Assembly (NCBI RefSeq): GCF_006438875.1
Contig: NZ_RCZH01000014.1
Location: 107,217 to 171,216 of the forward strand
DNA from: Flavobacterium pectinovorum
GTDB lineage: Bacteria; Bacteroidota; Bacteroidia; Flavobacteriales; Flavobacteriaceae
DNA: 64,000 nucleotides
Reading direction: 5' to 3'
This document shows positions 1 to 7,555 of this stretch, piece by piece. Made by a program: the position numbers and the translations under genes. The number at the start of each line of letters is the position of its first letter. Position 1 is the stretch's first letter. The notes under the pieces were generated by a model. It did no database searches. It was not told the origin of the DNA and saw nothing but the letters and a program-made list of their open reading frames with translations.

Positions 1-180
1 CCTGAATTCGAAAAGCAATTTAAAGCCAATAAAATAGCTTGGGAATATTTCAACAATCAGGCACCATCGTACAAAAAAGTAATCATTCATGTAATTATGA
101 GCGCCAAACAAGAAAAAACAAGAATTTCCAGATTGGAGAAAGCCATAAAATTTAGTGCTGAACAAAAACGAATGTTGTAA
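1..180 (+). CDS. YdeI/OmpD-associated family protein, C-terminal fragment
   Basis: The reading frame is open from the first base to a TAA at 178-180, giving the last 59 residues of a protein whose start lies outside the window. The segment is Lys/Arg-rich (EFEKQFKANKIAWEYFNN near the start, then SAKQEKTRISRLEKAI) and matches from memory the C-terminal end of the YdeI/OmpD-associated family (bacteriocin-protection type, PF13376), in which a W-x-(Y/F)-F-x5-P-S-Y-(K/R) pattern is usual. The family's molecular function is not established. The family name is recognition, not a search result; the N-terminal domain cannot be judged. Confidence 0.65.
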   Translation, partial: PEFEKQFKANKIAWEYFNNQAPSYKKVIIHVIMSAKQEKTRISRLEKAIKFSAEQKRML

Positions 181-205
181 AAATTAGAAAAATAGCATAC
201 TAAAT

Positions 206-622
206 ATGGAGATTTTAATCAAAATAATATCATTTGCGTTATTAGCCGCTTTAATCATTTTTCCAATATTGATATTAAATTTATTAAATAAACGAAAAGT
301 AAAAAACGCATTTATTCCCTATTTCATTAGCAGTTTGATAATCACTTTCTTTTTAGTTTTGGTTATTGCCTGGTGGTCTCACTTTTCAAACAAACTTCTT
401 CTTTCGCATTACGGATATAATTTTGAAGGCATGGATGACATCGAAAGGTTTAAAAATGTCGCACATGAAAACTTAGAAAAAGTAAAAACCTTAAGAATAA
501 GTGTCATGGGAATTGGATGGCCCGTAAAAGTGCTCTTCTTTTATCCAATTTATTTACCGTCCCTTTTGATAATATACTTTGGCAGTTATTTTTACAATAA
601 AATAAAACAAAAAAGTAAGTAA
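206..622 (+). CDS. Hypothetical membrane protein, three predicted TM segments
   Basis: This 138-residue protein starts with ATG 25 bases after the preceding stop, so it may be co-transcribed with the YdeI-like gene. Hydrophobic stretches lie at about residues 5-27, 37-57 and 107-130. Between the second and third is a charged loop (HYGYNFEGMDDIERFKNVAHENLEKVKTL is its general character) that is probably on one face of the inner membrane. The C-terminus is short and Lys-rich (KIKQKSK), suggesting a cytoplasmic end. I do not recognise a family and propose no function. The gene is credible because of its codon usage, length and position in a same-strand run. Confidence 0.6.
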   Translation: MEILIKIISFALLAALIIFPILILNLLNKRKVKNAFIPYFISSLIITFFLVLVIAWWSHFSNKLLLSHYGYNFEGMDDIERFKNVAHENLEKVKTLRISVMGIGWPVKVLFFYPIYLPSLLIIYFGSYFYNKIKQKSK

Positions 623-722
623 AGTTGACTTTTTCTTTGCGTTCTTTATAGTACTTTTATAAAATATTTAGGAGTAATACCACTATTTGCAAAAGTATTT
701 TATCATCTAAAAAAGATAAACA

Positions 723-1622
723 ATGGAAAAAAGAACCACATTACAATACTACGTTTTAGATGTATTTTCTAATACAAGTTATAAGGGAAACCCATTATCG
801 GTTGTTTTTACTGACGGTGATTTAGAATTAGAAGTTTATCAAAACATTGCAAAAGAATTTGGTTATTCTGAAACCTCATTTGTTTATTATTCCGCAGCAC
901 AAAAAGCCCTAAATGTTCGTTCGTTTACGCCTATAGGTTTTGAAATAGATGGAGCAGGACATAATTTATTAGGAGCCGTTTGCGGGGCATTACTTAAAAA
1001 ACTACCCATATTTGAGGAACAAGACGAAACGAACCGTTTTGTAATGATGAAAAATGCTCCAATACCGTTATCGGTAAGTTTTGACCCTGTTACGCAATAT
1101 CCTGTTGTACAAATGCATCAAAAACCGGCTGTGATCAAACAAGAAATACCTACTTACAAAATTGCAGTGGCACTTGGTTTAAAGATTGAGGATTTAGACA
1201 GTAATGATTTTGTTCCTTCGGTGGTGCAAACAGAAGTTACACATACAATGGTTCCAATAAAAAACAGTCAATTACTCAATGATTGTGTTCCGGACAATAA
1301 ACTTTTAATCGAAATTTCGAAAGAATATCAAGCCGAAGGTTTTTATTGTTTTGCAATGAGTCAAAATGAAGATCATTTAGTCGAAACCCGATTTTTTAAT
1401 CCAATAATCGGAATAAATGAAGATCCTGCCACGGGAACAGCCGCTGGTCCGTTAATTGGCTTTTTGACCCAAAAAAAATGTGCGAAATTAAATAAAGAAT
1501 ACAAAATCCTGCAAGGTGTTAAACTCAATCAACCTTCATTAATTGAAGTAATGTGCAGAGAAAATGATATTTTGGTTGGCGGTTCTTCTATTATTACAAT
1601 GAAAGGTGAACTTTATGTATAA
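723..1622 (+). CDS. PhzF family phenazine-biosynthesis-like isomerase
   Basis: A 299-residue member of the PhzF/diaminopimelate-epimerase-fold family. Visible signatures are the N-terminal DVF-x-GNPLSVVF region (about residues 13-29), a conserved acidic residue in GYSETSF (Glu50, the position of the catalytic Glu in PhzF), and the C-terminal DPATGTAAGP loop (about 234-243) that binds substrate in this fold. Family members are two-domain proteins of about 260-300 residues, so this one is full length. No phenazine genes lie nearby, so the likely role is isomerisation or epimerisation of an unknown small molecule, as for most orphan PhzF homologues. It is followed by a hairpin terminator shared with the converging gene. 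Confidence 0.9.
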   Translation: MEKRTTLQYYVLDVFSNTSYKGNPLSVVFTDGDLELEVYQNIAKEFGYSETSFVYYSAAQKALNVRSFTPIGFEIDGAGHNLLGAVCGALLKKLPIFEEQDETNRFVMMKNAPIPLSVSFDPVTQYPVVQMHQKPAVIKQEIPTYKIAVALGLKIEDLDSNDFVPSVVQTEVTHTMVPIKNSQLLNDCVPDNKLLIEISKEYQAEGFYCFAMSQNEDHLVETRFFNPIIGINEDPATGTAAGPLIGFLTQKKCAKLNKEYKILQGVKLNQPSLIEVMCRENDILVGGSSIITMKGELYV

Positions 1623-1653
1623 AGAAAGAGCTGCGTTATGCAGCTCTTTCTTT
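1621..1653. terminator. Bidirectional hairpin terminator between converging genes
   Basis: A 14-bp perfect stem (AAAGAAAGAGCTGC and its complement) around a short loop sits directly between the stop of the PhzF-like gene and the stop of the converging DinB-fold gene. A/T runs on both sides allow it to act on both strands. Confidence 0.85.
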
Positions 1654-1659
1654 ATACAT

Positions 1660-2790
1660 TTATTTCTTGATTTCTTGTGGCAATGTCTTTTTTTGCTCTG
1701 GCGGAATTCGCTTCTTTAAAAACAAAATCTGTCCTAAGTGACTCGACTGATGTTCCATAACATGAAACCAGCAATATTGATTTGTCCAGTCGTATCTGGT
1801 CTGAACTTCGGCAAACCATGCATCGTCTCTTTTCTTTAATTCTGAAATGGTTTTTGCTCTAACTTCATTATATATATCCAAATAATACTGTATATCATGA
1901 CCTTTAAATTCGTCACGTCCGCCTTGATCTAAATCTAAAGCTTTTTGCCATATCTTCTTTTCTTCTTCATTAAAACCTCGATTTTCAAAAGTAAAAACCT
2001 GGTAATATTTTTCGGCTGCAGCCAAATGCATTACTAATGCGCCAATTCTATTTGCTTCGTCATCATGCAAATAATCAATTTCATATTGACTCATGTTCTT
2101 AACCGTTCGTTCAACACGAGCTTTAAGATCTTCGAGCATCGAAATCATATCGCCAATTTTTGGCGAAGCTCCGTCAACATTTCCAATTCTCGCTTCTTGC
2201 CTTGGTTTTATGCCGCTTCCTTCCATCAATAAACTAACTTTTCCGTCTGCACTTGATTTATCCGAAGTGATTTTATATTCTTTAACTTTGACAACGGCAT
2301 CTTTAGATATTCCGAAATCCCATTTAGGGATATTTCCGTCTTTTACTGTAGTTTCAAAACTTGAATTTAAAACCGCTAAAGGCTCAAAAACACCTTTATC
2401 ATTTTCGATAAGTAATTCAAATTTATCAAAATAGAATTTTCCGTTATACAAACACAAACCTCCAAAACTTAATGATTTGCTATTTGCATCGATTGTTCCT
2501 TCGACCGTGTAGGATTGCCATTCTTTTGATTTTACCGGTCTGTCACTCATATTGTCGAAAAAACCGTCTTCGTCATTTTTAGTATCCACGCGCGCCCAAA
2601 CTCCAGCCCAGGATTTTGGTTCTCTAGTTTCTACTTTAATGGAAGCGATTACTTTAAATTTTTTCTTTACAGAAGTTTGAATCGCAATTGTCTGATTGAA
2701 AGAAGTCCAGTCGCTCGAAACAACTTTTTGTGTTTGAGCCTGCGCAAAAACAAAACTCAAAAACAGTACTAGAAGTGGTATTTTTTTCAT
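1660..2790 (-). CDS. Exported protein with N-terminal beta-sandwich-like region and C-terminal DinB-fold domain
   Basis: 376 residues. Residues 1-18 form a signal peptide ending in AQA, so the protein is probably periplasmic. Residues 20-165 contain Trp-rich, beta-type sequence (SWAGVWARVD, then LSFGGLCLYNGKFYFDKFELLIE) resembling a carbohydrate-binding or jelly-roll module. Residues about 205-365 look like a DinB/YfiT four-helix bundle: a helix with MHLAAAEKYYQ and a later HVMEHQSSHLGQI helix provide the three His expected for the metal site of this fold. DinB-fold proteins are usually cytoplasmic thiol transferases or of unknown function; export and the extra N-terminal domain are unusual. 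It is not DNA polymerase IV, which shares the name and is encoded at 37.2 kb. Function unknown. Confidence 0.75.
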   Translation of the reverse strand: MKKIPLLVLFLSFVFAQAQTQKVVSSDWTSFNQTIAIQTSVKKKFKVIASIKVETREPKSWAGVWARVDTKNDEDGFFDNMSDRPVKSKEWQSYTVEGTIDANSKSLSFGGLCLYNGKFYFDKFELLIENDKGVFEPLAVLNSSFETTVKDGNIPKWDFGISKDAVVKVKEYKITSDKSSADGKVSLLMEGSGIKPRQEARIGNVDGASPKIGDMISMLEDLKARVERTVKNMSQYEIDYLHDDEANRIGALVMHLAAAEKYYQVFTFENRGFNEEEKKIWQKALDLDQGGRDEFKGHDIQYYLDIYNEVRAKTISELKKRDDAWFAEVQTRYDWTNQYCWFHVMEHQSSHLGQILFLKKRIPPEQKKTLPQEIKK

Positions 2791-2892
2791 TTTCTATTTT
2801 TCTTACAAATTTCTGTAAATATATATTCTTTTTCTAAGAATTTCTGTTAATTATCATTCGAAAATTCTTTCAAAAACAAAAATATTGGAAAC

Positions 2893-2925
2893 AAAAAAAG
2901 CTGCATCAAACGATGCAGCTTTTGT
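2893..2925 (-). terminator. Rho-independent terminator of the CDGSH gene
   Basis: Read on the minus strand, a stem AAAGCTGCATC / GATGCAGCTTT is followed by a T run. It lies 25 bases past the stop of the gene at 2950-3177. Confidence 0.8.
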
Positions 2926-2949
2926 ATGATAACCTAGAGAATAGATTTC

Positions 2950-3177
2950 TTAGTTCGTTTTCATTGGTGGTAAGTCAAACGCGATTGAATCGTGTTCGAA
3001 GTTATTACGATGTCCACCATCGCAAAAAGGTTTGTTTGCAGATAATCCGCAACGGCAAAGTCCTAATGCAGATCTTCCTTGAAGCCCATAAACTGTTCCT
3101 TCTGAATCCATGATTTCGAAATCGCCTTCTATCTTGATAGATCCATTTTTATTGATGATTAATTTTGTCTTGCTCAT
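2950..3177 (-). CDS. CDGSH-type iron-sulfur protein
   Basis: A 75-residue protein with one complete CDGSH motif: Cys41-x-Cys43-x2-Ser-x3-Pro-x-Cys52-Asp-Gly-Gly-His56. Three Cys and one His are the known ligands of a redox-active 2Fe-2S cluster in this family (mitoNEET relatives). The small single-motif form, without a membrane anchor, is common in Bacteroidota and is presumably cytoplasmic. The N-terminal 35 residues (KTKLIINKNGSIKIEGDFEI) form the usual beta strands preceding the cluster. It is transcribed alone with its own terminator. The biological partner cannot be told from context. Confidence 0.93.
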   Translation of the reverse strand: MSKTKLIINKNGSIKIEGDFEIMDSEGTVYGLQGRSALGLCRCGLSANKPFCDGGHRNNFEHDSIAFDLPPMKTN

Positions 3178-3377
3178 AAAATTTGCTTTGTTTTTTCAGG
3201 GCAAAGATTGCAAAATAAATTTCGAAGATTTTAATTGAAGTGCTAGTTTAAACTGGTTCTATTTTATGGGGTTATTTCACAGAGTAGCACGGAGAAAAAG
3301 CGCAGAGATTCACAAAGGTTTTTGTTTATAGGGACGAAATAATCTCGCAAAGGCGCAAAGGTTTAATATATACTTTT

Positions 3378-4038
3378 GACTGGACTGAGGTCCAGCCCAC
3401 AATATCTTTCGAGCCTAAAGCTCTCTCGAAAAAGTTCCGCAGGAACCATTTATTTTGTAGGGCTGGACTTCAGTCCAGTCTAAGATATGCATTGCCACAA
3501 CAACAAATAGACAACGTAAATCACACAAGAAGCTCCGTATCTAAAATCGCTAATCTTTGTCGAAACTGGACTGAAGTCCAGCCCTACAATATCTTTCGAG
3601 CCTAAAGCTCTCTTGAAAAAGTTCCGCAGGAACCATTTATTTTTAGGGCTGGACTTCAGTCCAGTCTACGATATGCATTGCCACGACAACAAATAGACAA
3701 TGTAAATCACACAAGAAGCTCCGTATCTAAAATCGCTAATCTTTGTCGAAACTGGACTGAAGTCCAGCTCTACAATATCTTTCGAGCTAAAGCTCTCTAA
3801 AAAAGTTCCGCAGGAACGATTTATTTTGTAGGGCTGGACTTCAGTCCAGTCTACGATATGCATTGCCACGACAACAAATAGACAATGTAAATCACACAAG
3901 AAGCTCCGTATCTAAAATCGCTAATCTTTGTCGAAACTGGACTGAAGTCCAGCCCTACAATATCTTTCGAGCTAAAGCTCTCTTGAAAAAGTTCCGCAGG
4001 AACGATTTATTTTGTAGGGCTGGACTTCAGTCCAGTCT
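3378..4038. repeat. Tandem array of four REPIN-like palindromic elements, period about 186 bp
   Basis: Four near-identical units begin at about 3378, 3564, 3749 and 3935. Each unit (about 103 bp) has a palindromic end CTGGACTGAAGTCCAG-CCCTACAATAT, an inner hairpin GAGCcTAAAGCTC, a second hairpin GTTCCGCAGGAAC, and the inverted copy of the first end. The units are separated by a conserved spacer of about 83 bp (beginning TACGATATGCATTGCCACGA), a partial copy of which follows the last unit. No convincing ORF is present. The same ends and hairpins bracket the transposase at 33.4 kb, so these look like non-autonomous elements of that transposase (inference). Confidence 0.85.
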
Positions 4039-4196
4039 ACGATATGCATTGCCACGATAAAGAATAGATAAAACCGGGTTTTTTTAGCCCCGATAGAAGT
4101 GAAAATCCTTTTGCTTTTTTCTTTAAAAAGCAAAAGATTGTAACGGATAGCGGGATTAGCTCCTGAAAAATATTAAAGAAAGTTAATTATTGAAAA

Positions 4197-4273
4197 TTAA
4201 TCTCGCGCAAAGACGCAAAGTCGCAAAGTTTAGAACTTATTTTCTTTGCGACTTTGCGTCTTTGCGCGATTAA
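4197..4273. repeat. 30-bp inverted repeat of CGCAAAG heptamers
   Basis: The left arm GCGCAAAGACGCAAAGTCGC (continuing AAAG) and its exact complement face each other across about 15 bases, extended by TTAAT on both sides. The arms are built from a 7-base period (nnGCAAAG). Related arms recur at 25.6, 36.5 and 43.6 kb. It lies in the gap between the repeat array and metG and could fold as a hairpin, but there is no T run, so I do not call it a terminator. Confidence 0.7.
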
Positions 4274-4352
4274 TTCACATTTGATAAAACAGATTCTCTG
4301 TGCTTTTTCTCTGTGAAACTCCGTGGAATAACAAAATCTCAATTCTATTGCT

Positions 4353-4360
4353 TATTTTTG
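4353..4360 (+). promoter_or_regulatory. Putative Bacteroidota -7 box of metG
   Basis: TATTTTTG fits the TAnnTTTG consensus known for Bacteroidota primary promoters and lies 19 bases before the metG ATG. No clear -33 TTTG is visible, so this is a moderate-confidence call. Confidence 0.5.
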
Positions 4361-4379
4361 CACTCAATAAAATTGAGTT

Positions 4380-6437
4380 ATGATACAAAATCCAAAGAGA
4401 TATACTATTACGGCAGCATTGCCTTACACCAACGGACCTATACATATTGGACATTTGGCGGGGGTTTACGTGCCTGCAGATATTTATTCGAGATATTTAC
4501 GTTTGCAAGGAAAAGACGTTGCGTTTATTTGCGGAAGTGATGAACATGGCGTTGCAATTTCGATGAAAGCCAAAAAAGAAGGAATTACACCACAAGAAGT
4601 TATTGATAAATATGACGGAATTATTAGAAAATCATTTGCTGATTTCGGAATTTCGTTTGATAATTATTCTCGTACTTCGGCTAAGATTCATCATGATACG
4701 GCTCAGGAATTCTTTAGAAAACTGTATGATAATGGTGATTTTATTGAAGAAATAACGGAACAATTGTACGATGCAAAAGCAGATCAGTTTCTGGCAGATC
4801 GTTTTGTGGTTGGAACTTGTCCAAAATGTGGCAACGAAGGAGCTTACGGAGACCAATGTGAAAATTGCGGATCGACTTTGAATGCGACGGATTTGATTAA
4901 CCCAAAATCGACAATTACGGGAGAAACTCCGATATTGAAATCTACAAAACACTGGTTTTTACCTCTTGACAGATATACTGAATTCTTAACAGAATGGATT
5001 CTTGTTGGGCATAAAAACGACTGGAAACCTAATGTTTACGGACAGGTTAAATCTTGGGTTGATGGCGGACTTGAGCCTCGTGCAGTGACGCGTGACCTCG
5101 ATTGGGGAATTGATGTTCCGGTTGAAGGTGCCGAAGGGAAAAAACTATACGTTTGGTTTGATGCACCTATCGGATATATTTCGTCTACAAAAGAATGGGC
5201 TTTGCGCGAAGGAAAAGACTGGGAACCATATTGGAAAGATGAAGACACAAAACTGGTTCATTTTATTGGGAAAGACAATATTGTTTTTCACTGTATTATT
5301 TTCCCTGCGATGCTTAAAGCCGAAGGAAGCTATATTTTGCCGGACAATGTTCCTGCAAATGAGTTTTTGAATTTGGAAGGAAATAAACTGTCGACTTCTA
5401 AAAACTGGGCGGTTTGGTTACATGAATATTTAGAAGAATTTCCGGAGAAACAAGATGTTTTGCGTTATGCATTAACTTCAAACGCTCCTGAAACTAAAGA
5501 TAATGATTTTACCTGGAAAGATTTCCAAGCGAGAAACAACAACGAATTAGTTGCAATTTTCGGGAATTTCATTAATCGTGTTGTGGTTTTAACCAATAAA
5601 TATTACAACGGATTTATCCCAACGCCAAATGAATTATCTGAAGTGGACGAAAATACTTTGGCAGAATTAAAAGCGTATCCGGCCGTAATTTCAAGTTCGG
5701 TGGAGCGTTACAGATTCCGTGAAGCATTGGGCGAATTGATGAATGTGGCTCGTTTGGGAAATAAATATCTTGCCGATGAAGAGCCTTGGAAAGTAATGAA
5801 AGACAATCCAGAGCGTGTAAAAACTCAAATGTACGTGGCGCTACAAATTTCAGCTGCCTTGAGCATTCTTGCCGAACCGTTCTTGCCTTTTACTGCGGCG
5901 AAATTATCGAGAATATTGAAAAATGAAGGTAAATTGAAATGGAATGACGTTTCTGAAAATTCAGAATTGATTCCGGAAGGTCACCAAATTAGTGAAGCTG
6001 AATTGCTTTTTGCTAAAATCGAAGACGAAGAAATACAAAAACAAATAGAAAAATTGGAAGCTACAAAAACTGCAAATCTTGCCGAAAACAAACAACCGGA
6101 ACCTCAAAAAGAATTAATTCAATATGAGGATTTCGCCAAAATGGATTTACGTGTAGGAACAATTATCGAAGCAGAAAAAATGCCAAAAGCAAACAAACTT
6201 CTAGTTCTGAAAATTGATACCGGAATTGATGTTCGCACAATTGTTTCGGGAATTGCTGAGAGTTTTTCGCCAGAAGAAATCATTGGAAAACGTGTTACGG
6301 TTCTTGCAAATTTAGCGCCAAGAGCTTTACGCGGAATTGAAAGTCAAGGTATGATCTTAATGACAACAAATACTGAAGGTAAATTGGTTTTTGTAAACCC
6401 AGATACTGATGCACCAAATGGTGAAACGATAAACTAA
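4380..6437 (+). CDS. metG: Methionyl-tRNA synthetase
   Basis: 685 residues, the length of the long bacterial form. It charges tRNA(Met) with methionine in the cytoplasm. The class I signature HIGH is at residues 22-25 (PIHIGH), the zinc knuckle is Cys147-x2-Cys150 ... Cys160-x2-Cys163, and the KMSKS loop appears as KLSTSK at 336-341, the variant usual in Bacteroidota. From about residue 580 to the end is a Trbp111/EMAP-like tRNA-binding domain (MDLRVGTIIEAEKMPKANKL), typical of dimeric MetRS. The ATG at 4380 is chosen because MIQNPKRYTITAALPYTNGP aligns with the usual N-terminus; an in-frame alternative upstream does not exist. A strong terminator follows. Confidence 0.98.
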   Translation: MIQNPKRYTITAALPYTNGPIHIGHLAGVYVPADIYSRYLRLQGKDVAFICGSDEHGVAISMKAKKEGITPQEVIDKYDGIIRKSFADFGISFDNYSRTSAKIHHDTAQEFFRKLYDNGDFIEEITEQLYDAKADQFLADRFVVGTCPKCGNEGAYGDQCENCGSTLNATDLINPKSTITGETPILKSTKHWFLPLDRYTEFLTEWILVGHKNDWKPNVYGQVKSWVDGGLEPRAVTRDLDWGIDVPVEGAEGKKLYVWFDAPIGYISSTKEWALREGKDWEPYWKDEDTKLVHFIGKDNIVFHCIIFPAMLKAEGSYILPDNVPANEFLNLEGNKLSTSKNWAVWLHEYLEEFPEKQDVLRYALTSNAPETKDNDFTWKDFQARNNNELVAIFGNFINRVVVLTNKYYNGFIPTPNELSEVDENTLAELKAYPAVISSSVERYRFREALGELMNVARLGNKYLADEEPWKVMKDNPERVKTQMYVALQISAALSILAEPFLPFTAAKLSRILKNEGKLKWNDVSENSELIPEGHQISEAELLFAKIEDEEIQKQIEKLEATKTANLAENKQPEPQKELIQYEDFAKMDLRVGTIIEAEKMPKANKLLVLKIDTGIDVRTIVSGIAESFSPEEIIGKRVTVLANLAPRALRGIESQGMILMTTNTEGKLVFVNPDTDAPNGETIN

Positions 6438-6461
6438 GATTTCGATAAAACAATAAATAAG

Positions 6462-6507
6462 AGAAAGTTATCAGCCTAAAACATCTGGCTGATAACTTTC
6501 TTTATTT
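6462..6507 (+). terminator. Terminator of metG
   Basis: A perfect 15-bp stem (AGAAAGTTATCAGCC and its complement) with a 10-base loop is followed by TTTATTT, 25 bases after the metG stop. Confidence 0.9.
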
Positions 6508-6589
6508 AAATGCGTTTGTATAAATAATCATACTCAATTTACACAATCTGAGAATAAATCTTTAATTTTAATCATATTAAATAAGTAAT

Positions 6590-6772
6590 ATGGACTTGAA
6601 TTTTCTAAATACTCTTCAAACTATTTTTGATTCATCAGAACAAGAATTCTATGAAGTGTCAAATGATCAAAAAATAGCAATTGAGAATAGTCGTATAGAG
6701 ATCGAGAATGGAAATTTTCACAAAAATGAAGATGTTATTTTAGAAATGCGACAATGGTTAAAAAATAAATAG
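6590..6772 (+). CDS. Small acidic protein, antitoxin-like
   Basis: 60 residues, acidic, ending in a Lys-rich tail. The pattern QKIAIENSRIEIENGNFH followed by EDVILEMRQWLKNK resembles the C-terminal half of small addiction-module proteins (TIGR02574/PF09720-type or RHH-linked antitoxins), where I..s..Ei..G....e.v......W is usual. That similarity is from memory and weak. No toxin-sized gene follows: the next 190 bases hold no ORF and then a structured element begins. If it is an antitoxin it is an orphan. The ATG is preceded by an AT-rich leader without a clear ribosome binding site. Confidence 0.5.
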   Translation: MDLNFLNTLQTIFDSSEQEFYEVSNDQKIAIENSRIEIENGNFHKNEDVILEMRQWLKNK

Positions 6773-6903
6773 TTGATCTTCTTCAAAAACATGTAAAATA
6801 AGAAATTTCTCATATTTTTTCTTTTTAGCCGAGTTTTTAGTCGTATATTCGTCTCGACAAAATTTTAGAGACTTTAATAAAAAACTTATTAAAAGTTAAC
6901 ATA

Positions 6904-6992
6904 AGCGAACCCTCGCCAAGGTGCTGGAACAGGAAACTGTCCTTAATCTATTCTCTGAATATTTTGTCACACCTAAAGCGAGGGTTTCGTGC
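6904..6992 (+). ncRNA. Candidate structured RNA element, class unassigned
   Basis: Three nested helices are visible. P1 pairs GCGAACCCTCGC (6905-6916) with GCGAGGGTTTCGT (6978-6990) with one bulge. P2 pairs AGGTG (6919-6923) with CACCT (6970-6974). P3 is a hairpin, GGAACAG-GAAA-CTGTCC (6926-6942), capped by a GNRA tetraloop. A single-stranded stretch of about 27 bases joins P3 and P2. The + strand is preferred because of the GAAA loop and because the element ends 16 bases before the ATG at 7009, a position suited to a leader RNA. I could not match it to any riboswitch or ribozyme consensus I know. It could also be one more intergenic palindromic repeat. Confidence 0.4.
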
Positions 6993-7008
6993 GTTTAATA
7001 TTTTCGAT

Positions 7009-7284
7009 ATGACAAGAGAAAATCAAAAACCATCAGAAAATGATGTAATGCAAGCAATGGCAAAATTTCTATCAGACCTTTGGTTTGAAGATGACTTTAG
7101 GGATCAACCGGAACATTTGTCCGAAATTTTCGAGACAATTCTCCTAACCGAAATGGGCGATGACCAAGATCTCCGAATCAAAATGGTAAGTTCGATTAGA
7201 ACCAGTAAATTGTTGGCAAATGCGATTGGTTCTTTTTCGGATATGGAAATCAACAATGCCTGCAAGAAAATCATGAATGCATAA
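7009..7284 (+). CDS. Hypothetical small acidic protein
   Basis: 91 residues from ATG 7009 (MTRENQKPSENDVMQAMAKF). A longer frame begins at 6964 but its first 15 codons lie inside the structured element and encode an unlike basic stretch, so the later start is preferred. The protein looks helical and acidic (SDLWFEDDFRDQPEHLSEIF), without a signal peptide, membrane segment or known motif. I do not recognise a family. The preceding structured element makes this gene a candidate for RNA-level control, which is inference only. Confidence 0.55.
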   Translation: MTRENQKPSENDVMQAMAKFLSDLWFEDDFRDQPEHLSEIFETILLTEMGDDQDLRIKMVSSIRTSKLLANAIGSFSDMEINNACKKIMNA

Positions 7285-7336
7285 TACCACTCAAAAACAA
7301 ATTTAGTCCTAAATTTTATATTAATTATAATTTTGA

Positions 7337-7498
7337 GATGTGCCGTTAGGTACTAAATGTTGGTAGAATAAAATACGAATTTAAATAGATGTAGCGTGCC
7401 GTAGGTACGCAATGGGAAACGTTTTGATGCGTACCTACGGCGCGCTATTTTTTTTCAATTGATATTTTCTACCAATGTTTAGTGCCTAACGGCACATT
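7337..7498. repeat. Nested inverted repeat (palindromic intergenic element)
   Basis: Outer arms of about 30 bp: GATGTGCCGTTAGGTACTAA... on the left and its near complement (TTAGTGCCTAACGGCACAT) on the right. Inside them is a second inverted pair, TAGCGTGCCGTAGGTACGCA and TGCGTACCTACGGCGCGCTA. Both pairs contain self-complementary cores of the type GCCGTtAGGtAC. The layout (two outer palindromes enclosing inner hairpins) parallels the REPIN-like units at 3.4 kb with a different sequence, so it probably belongs to another family of the same class. Confidence 0.75.
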
Positions 7499-7555
7499 TT
7501 CTTTTTTTGCAAAAGAAAAAATAAGATCTTCGTAAAAATTAAATACCATCAAAAA

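Noticed and set aside
723..1622. Phenazine biosynthesis gene cluster
   Set aside because: Only a lone PhzF-family gene exists; none of the other phenazine genes are nearby.
2093..2434. Plus-strand ORF of 113 codons
   Set aside because: It lies wholly within the minus-strand DinB-fold gene and has no independent support.
3378..4038. CRISPR array
   Set aside because: The 'spacers' are identical to each other and the repeats are 103 bp long with internal hairpins; no cas genes are present.
3666..4060. Short ORFs within the palindrome array
   Set aside because: They are translations of the repeat units and change with the unit phase; not genes.
6904..6992. Rho-independent terminator
   Set aside because: The structure is multi-helical and lacks a T run on either side.
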